Assembly (NCBI GenBank): GCA_025361185.1
Contig: JANYAR010000146.1
Coordinates: 1 to 49,280 of the forward strand
Direction of reading: 5' to 3'
DNA length: 49,280 nt
Source: Alphaproteobacteria bacterium
GTDB lineage: Bacteria; Pseudomonadota; Alphaproteobacteria; Micropepsales; Micropepsaceae
Below, piece by piece: positions 1-7,732 of this stretch (its first letter is position 1; every line of letters begins with the position of its first letter). The notes under the pieces were generated by a model. That model saw only the letters and a list, made by a program, of their open reading frames with translations. It searched no databases and was not told the DNA's origin. The translations under genes were made by a program, and so were the position numbers.

Positions 1-2
1 TG

Positions 3-890
3 CGCATGCAGCCGCGCTCGGAAGGGCCGCAGACGCTGCGCTCCTTCCAGATAACCACCAATCCCCGTGCCCAGCTTTATGCCTATACCGATCACCTGGG
101 CAACGCCGTCTATCACTTCAATCTGCTGCGCGAGCATGAAGAGCTGAGGATCGAGGCGCAGGCGACGGTGGAGAGTACCCAAGCGCCGGTATGGCCGGAC
201 AGTCTGGATCCGCTGGAATGGAGCCGTTACAACGACCTCAATCTCAGCGACGATCACTTCGACATGCTGGAGCCGTCGCACTTCGCCAGGTCCTCGCGCG
301 AACTGGAAAGCTTCATGAAAATTGCCGATCTGGAAAAGCCGGTGGGCGATCCGATGACCGCCCTGCGCGTCCTGCAGCGCGGCATCTATGATTCCTTTGA
401 ATATGAACCCGGCATCACCGAAGTGAATTCCCCGATCGAGGTTGCGCTGGAACAGCGCCGGGGCGTCTGCCAGGACTTTGCCCATATCATGACCGTGATC
501 GCGCGCGCCTGGGGTATTCCTTGCCGCTATGTCTCCGGCTATCTGTACCACAAGGGCAGCCATGACCGTTCCGCCGAGAACGCCACCCATGCCTGGGTGG
601 AAGCCTATCTGCCCTCGCTGGGCTGGGTCGGATTTGATCCGACCAACAATATCATGGCGGGCGAACGCCATATCCGCGCCGCGGTAGGCCGTGACTATGC
701 CGATGTGCCGCCGACGCGCGGCACCTATAAGGGCGGGGCCGACAGCGAGCTTTCCATCGCGGTTTCGCTGGAGCCAACCCTCGCGCCGGTGCGCCACGAG
801 GATTTTCTGAAAGTCGCCCGCCCGATGGCCACGCCCACGCCTTCGATGCCGGAGAGGTTGTATCACCAGCAGCAACAACAGCAGCAATAG
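3..890 (+). CDS. Transglutaminase-like domain protein, 5' end outside window
   Basis: The frame is open to the left edge. The first methionine (position 6) falls in a PRSEG segment that in related proteins follows about 20 to 30 further N-terminal residues, so the true start is probably upstream. An N-terminal beta-rich region is followed by a transglutaminase-like core with the papain-like triad: Cys in RRGVCQDFAH, His in ATHAWVEAYLP and Asp in GWVGFDPTNN. Bacterial members are usually predicted peptidases or amidases; the substrate is unknown. The C-terminus ends in seven glutamines encoded by mixed CAG/CAA codons. A palindromic intergenic element follows directly after the stop. Confidence 0.85.
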   Translation, partial: RMQPRSEGPQTLRSFQITTNPRAQLYAYTDHLGNAVYHFNLLREHEELRIEAQATVESTQAPVWPDSLDPLEWSRYNDLNLSDDHFDMLEPSHFARSSRELESFMKIADLEKPVGDPMTALRVLQRGIYDSFEYEPGITEVNSPIEVALEQRRGVCQDFAHIMTVIARAWGIPCRYVSGYLYHKGSHDRSAENATHAWVEAYLPSLGWVGFDPTNNIMAGERHIRAAVGRDYADVPPTRGTYKGGADSELSIAVSLEPTLAPVRHEDFLKVARPMATPTPSMPERLYHQQQQQQQ

Positions 891-1008
891 GCGCGGTGTT
901 TTTGCGTCGTGAGTTCGTCGCACCTTCGCTCGTGTACGTCTTGTACACGTCGCTCGTTGCCCACGCTGTCGCTAGGCAACCCTGCTCACGCCACAAAACC
1001 CCTCGCGC
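891..1008. repeat. Nested palindromic intergenic element, copy A
   Basis: The ends form an imperfect inverted repeat: 891-913 (GCGCGGTGTTTTTGCG then TCGTGAG) pairs with 985-1008. Two smaller hairpins lie inside: CGTGTAC 931-937 with GTACACG 943-949, and GTTGCC 956-961 with GGCAAC 975-980. A second copy with the same arms and the same GAGTTCGTCGC segment is at 21129-21227. It fills the gap between two genes and has no coding potential I can support. Confidence 0.75.
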
Positions 1009-1025
1009 CTATGGTATGAAAGCCT

Positions 1026-1328
1026 ATGACGAAACGTAGAAAACGGGAATTGGGCGGCAGGCTGGACGTGGCGGGTTATCCGCTGCGCTGGAGCCTGAAG
1101 AGCGAGCAGATCTGGAGCCCGGAGGGCGATCATGTCGGCTTGCGCCTGTCGGTGGAACGCGAAGACGAAGCTCATCGCGAGCTGGTTCTGGAATACCCCT
1201 TCCGGGAAGGCGGCCGGATCGCGCGCCCCGACATTGATCGCGATGGGCTGGACCGCGATATCCGCCGCGCCATGGAGGCCGGCTGGAACCCCAAATCGCG
1301 CGGACGGCCTTTCCTTTTCCAGCTTTAG
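1026..1328 (+). CDS. Conserved hypothetical protein, 100 aa
   Basis: A small soluble protein with a basic N-terminus (MTKRRKRE), a predicted beta-rich middle and a C-terminal GWNP-x-SRGRPF-x-F-x-L motif. I recall similar C-termini in alphaproteobacterial hypothetical proteins but know no function. It has no signal peptide or membrane segment. It lies between a transglutaminase-like gene and flbT, and nothing ties it to motility except position. The start ATG has no strong Shine-Dalgarno sequence. Confidence 0.6.
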   Translation: MTKRRKRELGGRLDVAGYPLRWSLKSEQIWSPEGDHVGLRLSVEREDEAHRELVLEYPFREGGRIARPDIDRDGLDRDIRRAMEAGWNPKSRGRPFLFQL

Positions 1329-1436
1329 CGCGATTTTCGTGCTTTACCTCTCGTAAAGATTTGCCCAACAAAACGTCAGCTTTTTGTTAACGCAAGCGGG
1401 CCTATCCTCCCTTTCGTTCGATAGGGAAAAGGCGCT

Positions 1437-1832
1437 ATGCCGCTGAAATTATCGTTAAAGCCTGGTGAGAAATTCGTGCTGAACGGCGCGGTTCTGGCCA
1501 ATGGCGACAAGCGCACCAGCCTGGTGATTCAAAACAAGGCCTGTGTGCTGCGCGAAAAAGACATCATGCAGCCGGAGGCCGCCAATACCCCGGCGCGGCG
1601 CATCTATCTCGCCATCATGATGATGTATCTGGACGATCAAGCCAGCGAAGAGCCCTACAACGAATTTGCCCTGCGCATGACGGAATTCATGGGCGCCATC
1701 AGGACGCCTGCCATCCTGGCTGCCTGTGTGGATATCAGCCGCGACGTGGCGCAAGGCGCCTATTACCGGGCGTTGATCGCCTGCCGCAAGCTGTTCGATT
1801 TGGAGAAGGAGCGATTGAGCTATGAGCCTTAA
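1437..1832 (+). CDS. flbT: FlbT, flagellin post-transcriptional regulator
   Basis: The whole 131-residue protein looks like FlbT, with the typical opening LKLSLKPGEKFVLNGAV and the segment FALRMTEFMGAI. In Caulobacter, FlbT binds the 5' leader of flagellin mRNA and promotes its decay until the hook is complete. A GGGAAAAGG stretch precedes the ATG. Its 3' end overlaps flaF by 11 nt, so the two are probably co-translated. The flagellin transcripts it would act on start about 0.7 kb downstream and have predicted leaders of 50 to 60 nt. Confidence 0.93.
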   Translation: MPLKLSLKPGEKFVLNGAVLANGDKRTSLVIQNKACVLREKDIMQPEAANTPARRIYLAIMMMYLDDQASEEPYNEFALRMTEFMGAIRTPAILAACVDISRDVAQGAYYRALIACRKLFDLEKERLSYEP

Positions 1833-2169
1833 AGCCTACAAGGCCGCGCAAGTTGCGACCGAAGATCCCCGCCTTACCGAATACCGTCTGTTCGGTCAGG
1901 TCACCGGTGCATTGCTCAACGCGAAAGACGCTAATGCCGCCGGCGCCCCGCTGGTCGAAGCAGTGGACTGGAACCGCCGTCTGTGGCGCACCCTTGCCGC
2001 CGATTGCATGGATGACCGCAACACGCTGACTGAGGATGTGCGCGCGAAGATCATCTCCCTGTCGCTCTGGGTGGCCAAATATTCCCGCAGCGTGACCCGC
2101 GAAAAAGCACCGCTCGATCCACTGATCGAGATCAACCGCACCATCATGCAGGGCTTGCAAGCCAGCTAA
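1822..2169 (+). CDS. flaF: FlaF, flagellin biosynthesis regulator
   Basis: This 115-residue alpha-helical protein matches FlaF, including a segment resembling NRRLWRTLAADCMDD and the C-terminal REKAPLDPLIEINRTIMQGL. In Caulobacter FlaF is needed for flagellin synthesis and secretion and opposes FlbT. It starts inside the last codons of flbT. An intrinsic terminator lies 22 nt after its stop, ending the flbT-flaF unit before the flagellin genes. Confidence 0.92.
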   Translation: MSLKAYKAAQVATEDPRLTEYRLFGQVTGALLNAKDANAAGAPLVEAVDWNRRLWRTLAADCMDDRNTLTEDVRAKIISLSLWVAKYSRSVTREKAPLDPLIEINRTIMQGLQAS

Positions 2170-2191
2170 CGCGGTCTGACAGTTTGAATCG

Positions 2192-2222
2192 AAAAAGCCG
2201 GTGTCTAGCGCCGGCTTTTTTA
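2192..2222 (+). terminator. Intrinsic terminator of flbT-flaF
   Basis: AAAAAGCCGG (2192-2201) pairs with CCGGCTTTTT (2211-2220), with a 9-nt loop and a T tract. Confidence 0.85.
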
Positions 2223-2226
2223 TTTG

Positions 2227-2314
2227 ACCCCCATCCGTCGCAGCTCGGGTTTGCTTCGCAAACACCTCGCTGCGACACCTTCCCCCTCAAATGGCTTCGC
2301 CATGAGGGGGAAGG
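2227..2314. repeat. Double-hairpin intergenic repeat
   Basis: GTCGCAGC (2237-2244) pairs with GCTGCGAC (2269-2276) around an inner GTTTGC/GCAAAC hairpin. A second hairpin at 2278-2314 has CCTTCCCCCTCA facing TGAGGGGGAAGG. The left end (2227-2250) recurs with two mismatches at 48679-48702. No gene is supported between 2170 and 2577. Confidence 0.7.
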
Positions 2315-2411
2315 AAGCTGGCGGATGCTGAGAGTCGCGCCGCGATGTGCGGCGCTCGAGCCCGACATCAAAACTTCTTGCCTGCTTGGCAGGGCAGAAA
2401 ATTCCGGATGC

Positions 2412-2424
2412 GGCAATTCATGCC
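2412..2424 (+). promoter_or_regulatory. Possible ftr-like enhancer upstream of flagellin 1
   Basis: GGCAATTCATGCC is a 13-bp palindrome-like sequence about 65 bp upstream of the sigma54 promoter at 2490. It resembles the core of the stronger CCCGGCA-N5-TGCCGGG elements near the other sigma54 promoters, but lacks the outer C/G bases. Confidence 0.4.
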
Positions 2425-2489
2425 TAACGACCGTCCCCAGGGCCAATAAAATATCCGTTTAATATCAATTACTTATCAGGTTAATGGAG

Positions 2490-2504
2490 TGGCATGGGCG
2501 TTGC
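2490..2504 (+). promoter_or_regulatory. Sigma54 (-24/-12) promoter of flagellin 1
   Basis: TGGCATGGGCGTTGC fits the sigma54 consensus TGGCAC-G-N4-TTGC except for T in place of C at position 6. GG and GC have the required 10-bp spacing. A start near 2516 would give a leader of about 60 nt before the ATG at 2578. Confidence 0.85.
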
Positions 2505-2577
2505 AGTTGCTTGTGCGGACCGCCTGCCCAGGGCCCGCAGAATGCCTGGTCCACCACCAGATAGATGGAGAGTAGCA

Positions 2578-3405
2578 ATGTCTTTCAGCGTCAACACCAA
2601 CATCGGCGCGCAGGTCGCGCTGCAGTATTTGAACGCCACTCAGGGTCAGCTCGACCAGACCCAGAGTGCGATCAATAGCGGCCTGAAGGTTGCGACGGCG
2701 AAGGATGATGGCGCGATCTACGCTATTGCCCAGAACCAGCGTGGCGCGATTGCCGGTTTCAGTTCCGTGATCAACAGCCTCAACAATGGCTCTTCCGCCA
2801 TCGATGTGGCTCTGTCCGCTGGCCAGTCGATTTCGGATCTCCTGATCCAGCTCAAGCAGAAGGCGCTCGCCGCCGCAGACCCCTCACTGGATACCGCGAG
2901 CCGCAACGCGCTGAACTCCAACTTCACCGCCTTGCGCGACCAGATCACCACCATTGTCAAGAACGCGGTGTTCAACAACTTCAATATGGTCGACGGCTCC
3001 ACCGTCCAGATTCAGGCCCTGGCCTCGGCCGACGGCACTCGCAGAATCACCACGCAGGCCCAGAACCTGAAGCTGTCGGGCGCCATCGTGACCCTGAAGT
3101 CCACGGCCACGGTTTCCACCCAGGTCAAGGCTTCCGCCCTGATCGGCGTGCTCCAGACCTCGCTGTCCAACGTCAACTCGGCCCTGGCCAAGCTGTCGTC
3201 GGGCGCCGCGAAGTTCTCGATCCAGGCGACCTTCACCCAGAAACTGGCTGATACCCTGACTGCGGGCCTCGGCAACCTGGTCGACGCGAACATGGCGCAG
3301 GAAAGCGCCAAACTTCAGTCGCTGCAGGTCAAGCAGCAACTGGGCGTTCAGGCTCTGTCGATCGCCAACAAGTCGCCAGAGACCATCCTGTCTCTGTTCC
3401 GGTAA
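2578..3405 (+). CDS. Flagellin 1, 275 aa
   Basis: Filament subunit. The N-terminal D0/D1 helix is seen in SVNTNIGAQVALQYL and AINSGLKVATAKDDGA, and the C-terminal D0 helix ends in PETILSLFR. The middle is short and rich in Thr and Ser, as in Caulobacter flagellins, and could carry O-glycans. The ATG at 2578 is chosen because GGAG precedes it and because an upstream in-frame start at 2494 would lie inside the sigma54 promoter. The protein aligns without length change to flagellin 2 and is roughly 85% identical by eye. Confidence 0.95.
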   Translation: MSFSVNTNIGAQVALQYLNATQGQLDQTQSAINSGLKVATAKDDGAIYAIAQNQRGAIAGFSSVINSLNNGSSAIDVALSAGQSISDLLIQLKQKALAAADPSLDTASRNALNSNFTALRDQITTIVKNAVFNNFNMVDGSTVQIQALASADGTRRITTQAQNLKLSGAIVTLKSTATVSTQVKASALIGVLQTSLSNVNSALAKLSSGAAKFSIQATFTQKLADTLTAGLGNLVDANMAQESAKLQSLQVKQQLGVQALSIANKSPETILSLFR

Positions 3406-3431
3406 AATCCTCTTTCGAGGGGGCTTACAGG

Positions 3432-3467
3432 AGAAGGGCGATGCTTTGCATCGCCCTTCTTTTTTTC
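3432..3467 (+). terminator. Strong intrinsic terminator after flagellin 1
   Basis: AGAAGGGCGATGC (3432-3444) pairs perfectly over 13 bp with 3448-3460 around a 3-nt loop, followed by TTTTTT. Confidence 0.93.
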
Positions 3468-3685
3468 AATGCACTCCGGCTCTCGCCTACGTGCTTGGCG
3501 GCGCATTTGCGCTGCCCTTTTTTTACGCGCTCGCCCATACGCGCCTTTCGCTGCCGCTCAAGACCTCTGGGCCTGGTAATACTTGTTTACCCTGGCCTGT
3601 TTCGGCGTGAACCAGTTTTTTCCTTGGATTTGCTCGATTTTTCGCAGGCGTCTTTTCAGAAAAGTGGAATTAATTGCCCACCGCA

Positions 3686-3754
3686 CCCGGTAGAATTTGC
3701 CGGGTCCGGCAATATTTGCCCAGCGGCGAAGCTCTCCCGGCAATTTCCGCCGGG
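3686..3754 (+). promoter_or_regulatory. Cluster of three ftr-like palindromes upstream of flagellin 2
   Basis: CCCGGTAGAATTTGCCGGG (3686-3704), GGCAATATTTGCC (3708-3720) and CCCGGCAATTTCCGCCGGG (3736-3754) are three related inverted repeats. They lie 55 to 123 bp upstream of the sigma54 promoter at 3809. That is a typical distance for an enhancer-binding activator, and they resemble the ftr sites bound by FlbD in Caulobacter. The rest of the 3406-3887 gap holds the terminator, a low-value repeat-like stretch (3476-3560) and the promoter. Confidence 0.65.
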
Positions 3755-3808
3755 ACCAATTTTCCTATCCAACAGAAAATCGATGTTTAATCGAAACTTA
3801 CTTCCGTT

Positions 3809-3823
3809 CGGCACGACCCTTGC
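3809..3823 (+). promoter_or_regulatory. Sigma54 (-24/-12) promoter of flagellin 2
   Basis: CGGCACGACCCTTGC differs from the consensus TGGCACG-N4-TTGC only at the first base. Transcription from about 3835 would leave a leader of about 53 nt. Confidence 0.85.
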
Positions 3824-3887
3824 CAATGCGTGTGTGGGCAAAACGCCCAAGAGCACATTGCTCGATACCCAGAACGGAGAGACCAAA

Positions 3888-4715
3888 ATGTCTTTTAGCG
3901 TCAACACCAATGGCGGTGCGCTGGTCGCGCTGCAGTATTTGACCACCACTCAGGCGCAGTTGGATCAAACCCGGTCCCACATCAACAGCGGCATGAAGGT
4001 TGCCACGGCCCGTGACGACGGTGCGATCTTCGCCATCGCCCAGAACCAGCGCGCTTCGGTTGCCGGCTATTCGGCGGTGATCAATTCGATCAACAACGCC
4101 ACGTCCTCGATCGACGTTGCTTTGTCTGCCGGCCAGTCGATTTCGGACTTGCTGATCCAGCTCAAGACCAAGGCGCTCGCCGCCGCGGACTCCTCGCTGG
4201 ATACGGCCAGCCGTAATGCGTTGAACTCCAACTTCACCGCTCTGCGCGATCAGATCACCACGATCGTGAAGAACGCGGTGTTCAACGGCTTCAACCTGGT
4301 TGACGGTTCGACCAATCAGATCACTGCCTTGGCTTCGGCCGACGGCAGCCGTCGTATCACCACTGCGGCCCAGAACATGAAGCTGTCTGGCGCCGTCGTG
4401 ACCCTGAAGTCTACGGCCACGATCTCGACCCAGACCAAGGCTTCCACGCTGGTGGCCACGATCCAGACCTCGCTGACCAACGTCAACTCGGCTCTCGCCA
4501 AGTTGTCTTCGGGCGCTGCGAAGTTCTCGATCCAGGTGACGTTCTCCCAGAAGCTGTCCGACACCCTGACTCAGGGCATCGGCAACCTGGTGGACGCCAA
4601 CATGGCGCAGGAAAGCGCGATGCTGCAGTCCTTGCAGGTCAAGCAACAGCTGGGCGTGCAGGCTCTGTCGATCGCCAATCAGGCGCCGCAGACCATTCTC
4701 TCGCTGTTCCGCTAA
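3888..4715 (+). CDS. Flagellin 2, 275 aa
   Basis: Second filament subunit, the same length as flagellin 1. The two differ mainly at scattered D1 positions (for example NTNGGALVALQYLTTTQ) and in Thr/Ser composition of the middle. The C-terminus is PQTILSLFR. The start at 3888 has GGAGA 8 nt upstream. In-frame codons further upstream cross the promoter and the ftr-like sites and are not coding. It has its own sigma54 promoter, so the paralogues can be tuned separately. The two subunits may occupy different filament positions, as in Caulobacter; this is inference. Confidence 0.95.
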   Translation: MSFSVNTNGGALVALQYLTTTQAQLDQTRSHINSGMKVATARDDGAIFAIAQNQRASVAGYSAVINSINNATSSIDVALSAGQSISDLLIQLKTKALAAADSSLDTASRNALNSNFTALRDQITTIVKNAVFNGFNLVDGSTNQITALASADGSRRITTAAQNMKLSGAVVTLKSTATISTQTKASTLVATIQTSLTNVNSALAKLSSGAAKFSIQVTFSQKLSDTLTQGIGNLVDANMAQESAMLQSLQVKQQLGVQALSIANQAPQTILSLFR

Positions 4716-4723
4716 GCTACGGT

Positions 4724-4766
4724 ATGGGCGGGCCCACTCTTCAAATTGTAAGAGTGGCCCGCCCAT
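4724..4766 (+). terminator. Long stem-loop after flagellin 2
   Basis: 4724-4741 pairs with 4750-4766 (a 17-bp stem with one bulged C, loop CAAATTGT). There is no U tract, so it may act as an mRNA 3'-end stabiliser or a weak terminator. Confidence 0.6.
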
Positions 4767-4890
4767 CGCCGACCGAAGAGGGACAACCCTAAGAATAGGG
4801 TGCCCCCCCCGGGGCGTCGGGACAAAATTTATCTGGTGGGCAGTAAGCAAAGGACGGATGGCCGAAAGGCGATCCGGCCTTTGTCTTTAT

Positions 4891-5724
4891 CTATGGCGCA
4901 AGGTCGTCCGGTGAAAGTGCCTCGCCCAGCGCGAGCCGGGTCGCCGCGGCAAGAAAAGCGCCGCCCCAAAGCCGCGCGGAAACTTCCGCAATATAGGGCG
5001 TGCCTTGATGCAACACGATCTCGATCATCATCGGGCCATCGTCCAAACCCAGCGCGCTGGCGGCACGCGCCGCAATGTCCGCAAATCCGCGGTCCGGCGT
5101 TCCCGCCACATGGCAGGCGCTATTGAGTATCAGCGCGGCAAGCTGGACACGCGGACCCTCCAGCCATTGTTCCACCATGACCCGCTCGCTGGGAGAATGT
5201 GTGCGAGCCTGCTGGAATGCGGCGTTGAGATCCTCCATCTCAGTGAGCCGCAGAACCCCGCTGGGACCGTGATTTTCCACCGGTTTGAGAACGAGGCCGC
5301 GGCCCTTGGCAATCACCACGCGTTGCAATTCCTGTGGCGTGAAGACCTCGGTATGCCAAGGGGCGGCGATGCCGGCCGAGGTAAAACAGCGGCCTATGGC
5401 CAAACGGTCGCTGAGCAATTCGGCCACATGCAGCGGCGGTCCGGGCAGGCGCAGGCGGTCAGCCACCGTGGCGGCGGTCAGAACGGCGTCTGCGGCGCAC
5501 AGAACGCCGTCTATCTTTCGGATCTTGCGGCTGTAACGCTCGGCGGCTGCGGCGGTCTCGTTCACGCCATGGATATCGGCGATCAGGCAGGAATCGGCAA
5601 AGGCGAAGGCAGGCGCCTGGGGGTCGGCGTCGGAGACGACCACGCTATATCCGGCTTGCCGGGCGTAGCGCGCAATCCCCGCTGTTTCCTCGCCGCCGGA
5701 AATAATCAGCAGCGTCTTGCTCAT
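4891..5724 (-). CDS. ATP-grasp family protein next to nonulosonate genes
   Basis: A 277-residue protein with an N-terminal Rossmann-like pre-ATP-grasp domain (LLIISGGEETAGIARYARQ) and an ATP-grasp core. Visible core pieces are the lysine in GLVLKPVENHGPSGV, VEQWLEGPRVQL, and the metal-binding end MIEIVLHQGTPYIAEVSARLWGG. ATP-grasp enzymes join a carboxylate to an amine or thiol through an acyl phosphate. It is short for carboxylases and lacks a long C-terminal domain. The ATG at 5724 has AGGAG upstream; an in-frame codon 36 nt earlier is less likely. It is divergent from the SpsF-PseG fusion, so a role in modifying a surface sugar or peptide is plausible but unproven. Confidence 0.8.
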   Translation of the reverse strand: MSKTLLIISGGEETAGIARYARQAGYSVVVSDADPQAPAFAFADSCLIADIHGVNETAAAAERYSRKIRKIDGVLCAADAVLTAATVADRLRLPGPPLHVAELLSDRLAIGRCFTSAGIAAPWHTEVFTPQELQRVVIAKGRGLVLKPVENHGPSGVLRLTEMEDLNAAFQQARTHSPSERVMVEQWLEGPRVQLAALILNSACHVAGTPDRGFADIAARAASALGLDDGPMMIEIVLHQGTPYIAEVSARLWGGAFLAAATRLALGEALSPDDLAP

Positions 5725-5764
5725 CGGGGGGGCTCCTGGACATGGCGCGGCGGGGTCCACCCCG

Positions 5765-5779
5765 TTAACCGCTTTTTAG
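5765..5779 (+). promoter_or_regulatory. CtrA-like box upstream of the SpsF-PseG gene
   Basis: TTAA-CCGCTTT-TTAG, one mismatch from TTAA-N7-TTAA. Its centre (5772) is 32 nt from the ATG at 5804. TAGAAT at 5792-5797 lies where a -10 element would sit if transcription starts at that A. Confidence 0.7.
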
Positions 5780-5803
5780 CCATACGCTCTTTAGAATCCG
5801 TTA

Positions 5804-7645
5804 ATGACCAGCGATTTTGGCACCAATGATAGCTGCGCGCCGAGCGAACGCGAGCATATCCGGGTTGTCGCCGTTATCCAGGCGCGCATGGGTTGCGCGC
5901 GCCTACCCGGCAAGGTGCTGAGGCCCATCGCCGGCAAGCCGCTGCTTTGGCATATCGTGCACCGCTTGAAAACCTGCAAACTGCTGGAAGATGTCGCGGT
6001 GGCAACCAGCATCACTCCCGCGGACGATGCCATTGTGGAATGGTGCAATGCCAATAGCGTGGCGGTTGTGCGCGGCCCTGAAGACGACGTGCTGGCGCGC
6101 CACGCTCGCGCCGCCGAAAAGTTGGACGCAGACGTCATCGTGCGGGTGCCATCGGATGCGCCGTTCATTGACGCCGGATTTGTAGACCATCTTGTGGCGA
6201 CGCTGATCGAGCAGAATGGCGACTATGTGCTGGCCGAGGACGGGACCGATCTGGTCCATGAAGGGGTTGACGCTTTCAGCCGCCGCGCCCTGGACCGTCT
6301 GATGATGGATGCGGCCCACGATCCGGCCGCGCGCGAGCATGTGGCAGGCTATTTCAGGCTGCATCCCGAATTCGTCAAAGTGGTTCGCCCAGAGCCCTAT
6401 GCGCCGCGGGCCCAGGAAAGCCGCCGTTTGGCCGTCGACACGCTGGATGATCTGGCATTCGCCGAGATTGTTCATGCGCGGCTAGCCGCCCAGGCGGGCG
6501 AAGCGTCACTTGCCGATCTGCTTCTTCTTCTGGAACGCGAACCGGACCTGAAGGCCGGCAACGTCTCCGTGAGACAAATACCGATGCGGCCACAGGTGCG
6601 TGCCCACCGCGCCTTTTCGGCGCTGATCCGGTGCGATGGCGGAGGCAAATTTGGCTATGGCCATGTCAAGCGCATGGTGGCGCTGGCGCGCACCTTGCGC
6701 GACCGCGAAAGCATCGACGCAGTATTTGCCCTGAATGGCGAGGAAGACGCCGCGCTTGCGATCCGCCGCGCCGGCTTTGCGGTGACGATGCTGGATACGG
6801 AGCGCAGCCTGGAGTCGTTGATCGCCGCGGGCAAACCCGACCTGCTGTTGCTGGACGGGCGCGAAGGCCCAAGCCGCGCGGAACTGCAAAAACTCAAGCG
6901 CAACATTGCGGTCACGGCGGTCATTGACGATGGCCATGAGCGCCGCCTGGCCGCGGACTACGCCTATTATCCGCCGGTTCCCGGTGCGCGCGCGCTGGAT
7001 TGGTCAGGCTCCCAGACGGTGCCGCGCCTGGGCTGGGAATGGGCGGTGCTGGGTCTCAATCCCAATTTGGCCCGCGCGCATGTCACAGCGTCGCGGCCCA
7101 CCATTCTTGTGGCGATGGGCGGCAGCGATCCGCATGGGCTTACCTTGCGCATGGCTAAGGCGCTGGCGGGGCTGGGTTCGGCCTACCGCGTCCGCTTTGT
7201 CATAGGCGCCGGCATGAAGGATGCGAGCATTGTGGCGCGAGGCCTGGTGGCCTTGAAGAAAAATTATGAAACGGTGGAAGGCGCCGATGACCTCTCCATC
7301 GAATATGCCAGCGCTGATGTGGCACTGTGTGCGTTCGGGGTCACTGCCTATGAGCTGGCGGCCTGCGGCGTCCCTGCCATCTATCTGGGACTGACCGGCG
7401 ATCATGCCGCTTCGGCTTCGGCGTTTGCCGATGCGGGCATGGGCATCGCTCTGGGGCTCGCGGACAAAGTAAGCGACGCCGACATCGCGCGCGCGGTGCA
7501 GTGGCTGCTGAACAGGCCGGCGGCGCAGCGTGAAATGCGGCGGCAGGGCCGGACGCTGTTGGACGGGCAGGGCGCGGTGCGTGTCGCCGCCGATCTTTCG
7601 GCAGCGCTGTCCGCCATACGGGCGCCGGTCAGGGCAGCCTTGTAG
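5804..7645 (+). CDS. SpsF-like cytidylyltransferase fused to PseG-like UDP-sugar hydrolase
   Basis: Residues about 18-260 are a CMP-sugar synthetase-like domain: AVIQARMGCARLPGKVL (usually GSTRLPGK), VIVRVPSDAPFID and REHVAGYF. Residues about 270-605 match PseG, which removes UDP from a 2,4-diacetamido-2,4,6-trideoxyhexose in pseudaminic acid synthesis: GYGHVKRMVALA with the catalytic-type His287, VAMGGSDP, and FGVTAYELAACGVP. The two activities flank the NeuB/PseI condensation step rather than follow each other. Aminotransferase, acetyltransferase and synthase partners are not in the window. No Shine-Dalgarno precedes the ATG, which fits a leaderless mRNA. Probable role: donor synthesis for flagellin glycosylation. 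Confidence 0.85.
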   Translation: MTSDFGTNDSCAPSEREHIRVVAVIQARMGCARLPGKVLRPIAGKPLLWHIVHRLKTCKLLEDVAVATSITPADDAIVEWCNANSVAVVRGPEDDVLARHARAAEKLDADVIVRVPSDAPFIDAGFVDHLVATLIEQNGDYVLAEDGTDLVHEGVDAFSRRALDRLMMDAAHDPAAREHVAGYFRLHPEFVKVVRPEPYAPRAQESRRLAVDTLDDLAFAEIVHARLAAQAGEASLADLLLLLEREPDLKAGNVSVRQIPMRPQVRAHRAFSALIRCDGGGKFGYGHVKRMVALARTLRDRESIDAVFALNGEEDAALAIRRAGFAVTMLDTERSLESLIAAGKPDLLLLDGREGPSRAELQKLKRNIAVTAVIDDGHERRLAADYAYYPPVPGARALDWSGSQTVPRLGWEWAVLGLNPNLARAHVTASRPTILVAMGGSDPHGLTLRMAKALAGLGSAYRVRFVIGAGMKDASIVARGLVALKKNYETVEGADDLSIEYASADVALCAFGVTAYELAACGVPAIYLGLTGDHAASASAFADAGMGIALGLADKVSDADIARAVQWLLNRPAAQREMRRQGRTLLDGQGAVRVAADLSAALSAIRAPVRAAL

Positions 7646-7732
7646 ACGCCTGGCGGAAATACGGAGCGTCGGCCTAGCAGGTCTGGCGTAGCCCGACCGT
7701 CAGCGCCCGGCGCGCAAAGCGCGCCTGATTTA
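7646..7732. repeat. GC-rich hairpins between convergent genes
   Basis: GGCGCGC and GCGCGCC pair within about 7708-7728. A further GGGCGCTTCGCGCCC hairpin runs into the last codons of the minus-strand TPR gene. It may serve as a shared transcription end; no U tract is evident. Confidence 0.45.

Noticed and set aside
868..888. Polyglutamine run as a microsatellite expansion
   Set aside because: Only seven mixed CAG/CAA codons, within the normal range for a protein tail.
2494..2577. N-terminal extension of flagellin 1
   Set aside because: It overlaps the sigma54 promoter, and flagellins start at MSFSVN-like residues; the ATG at 2578 has GGAG.
3441..3887. 149-residue extension of flagellin 2
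   Set aside because: It begins inside the flagellin 1 terminator and crosses the ftr-like sites and promoter.
3798..4850. 350-codon minus-strand frame
   Set aside because: Exactly opposite flagellin 2; the flagellin frame has family conservation, a ribosome site and a promoter.
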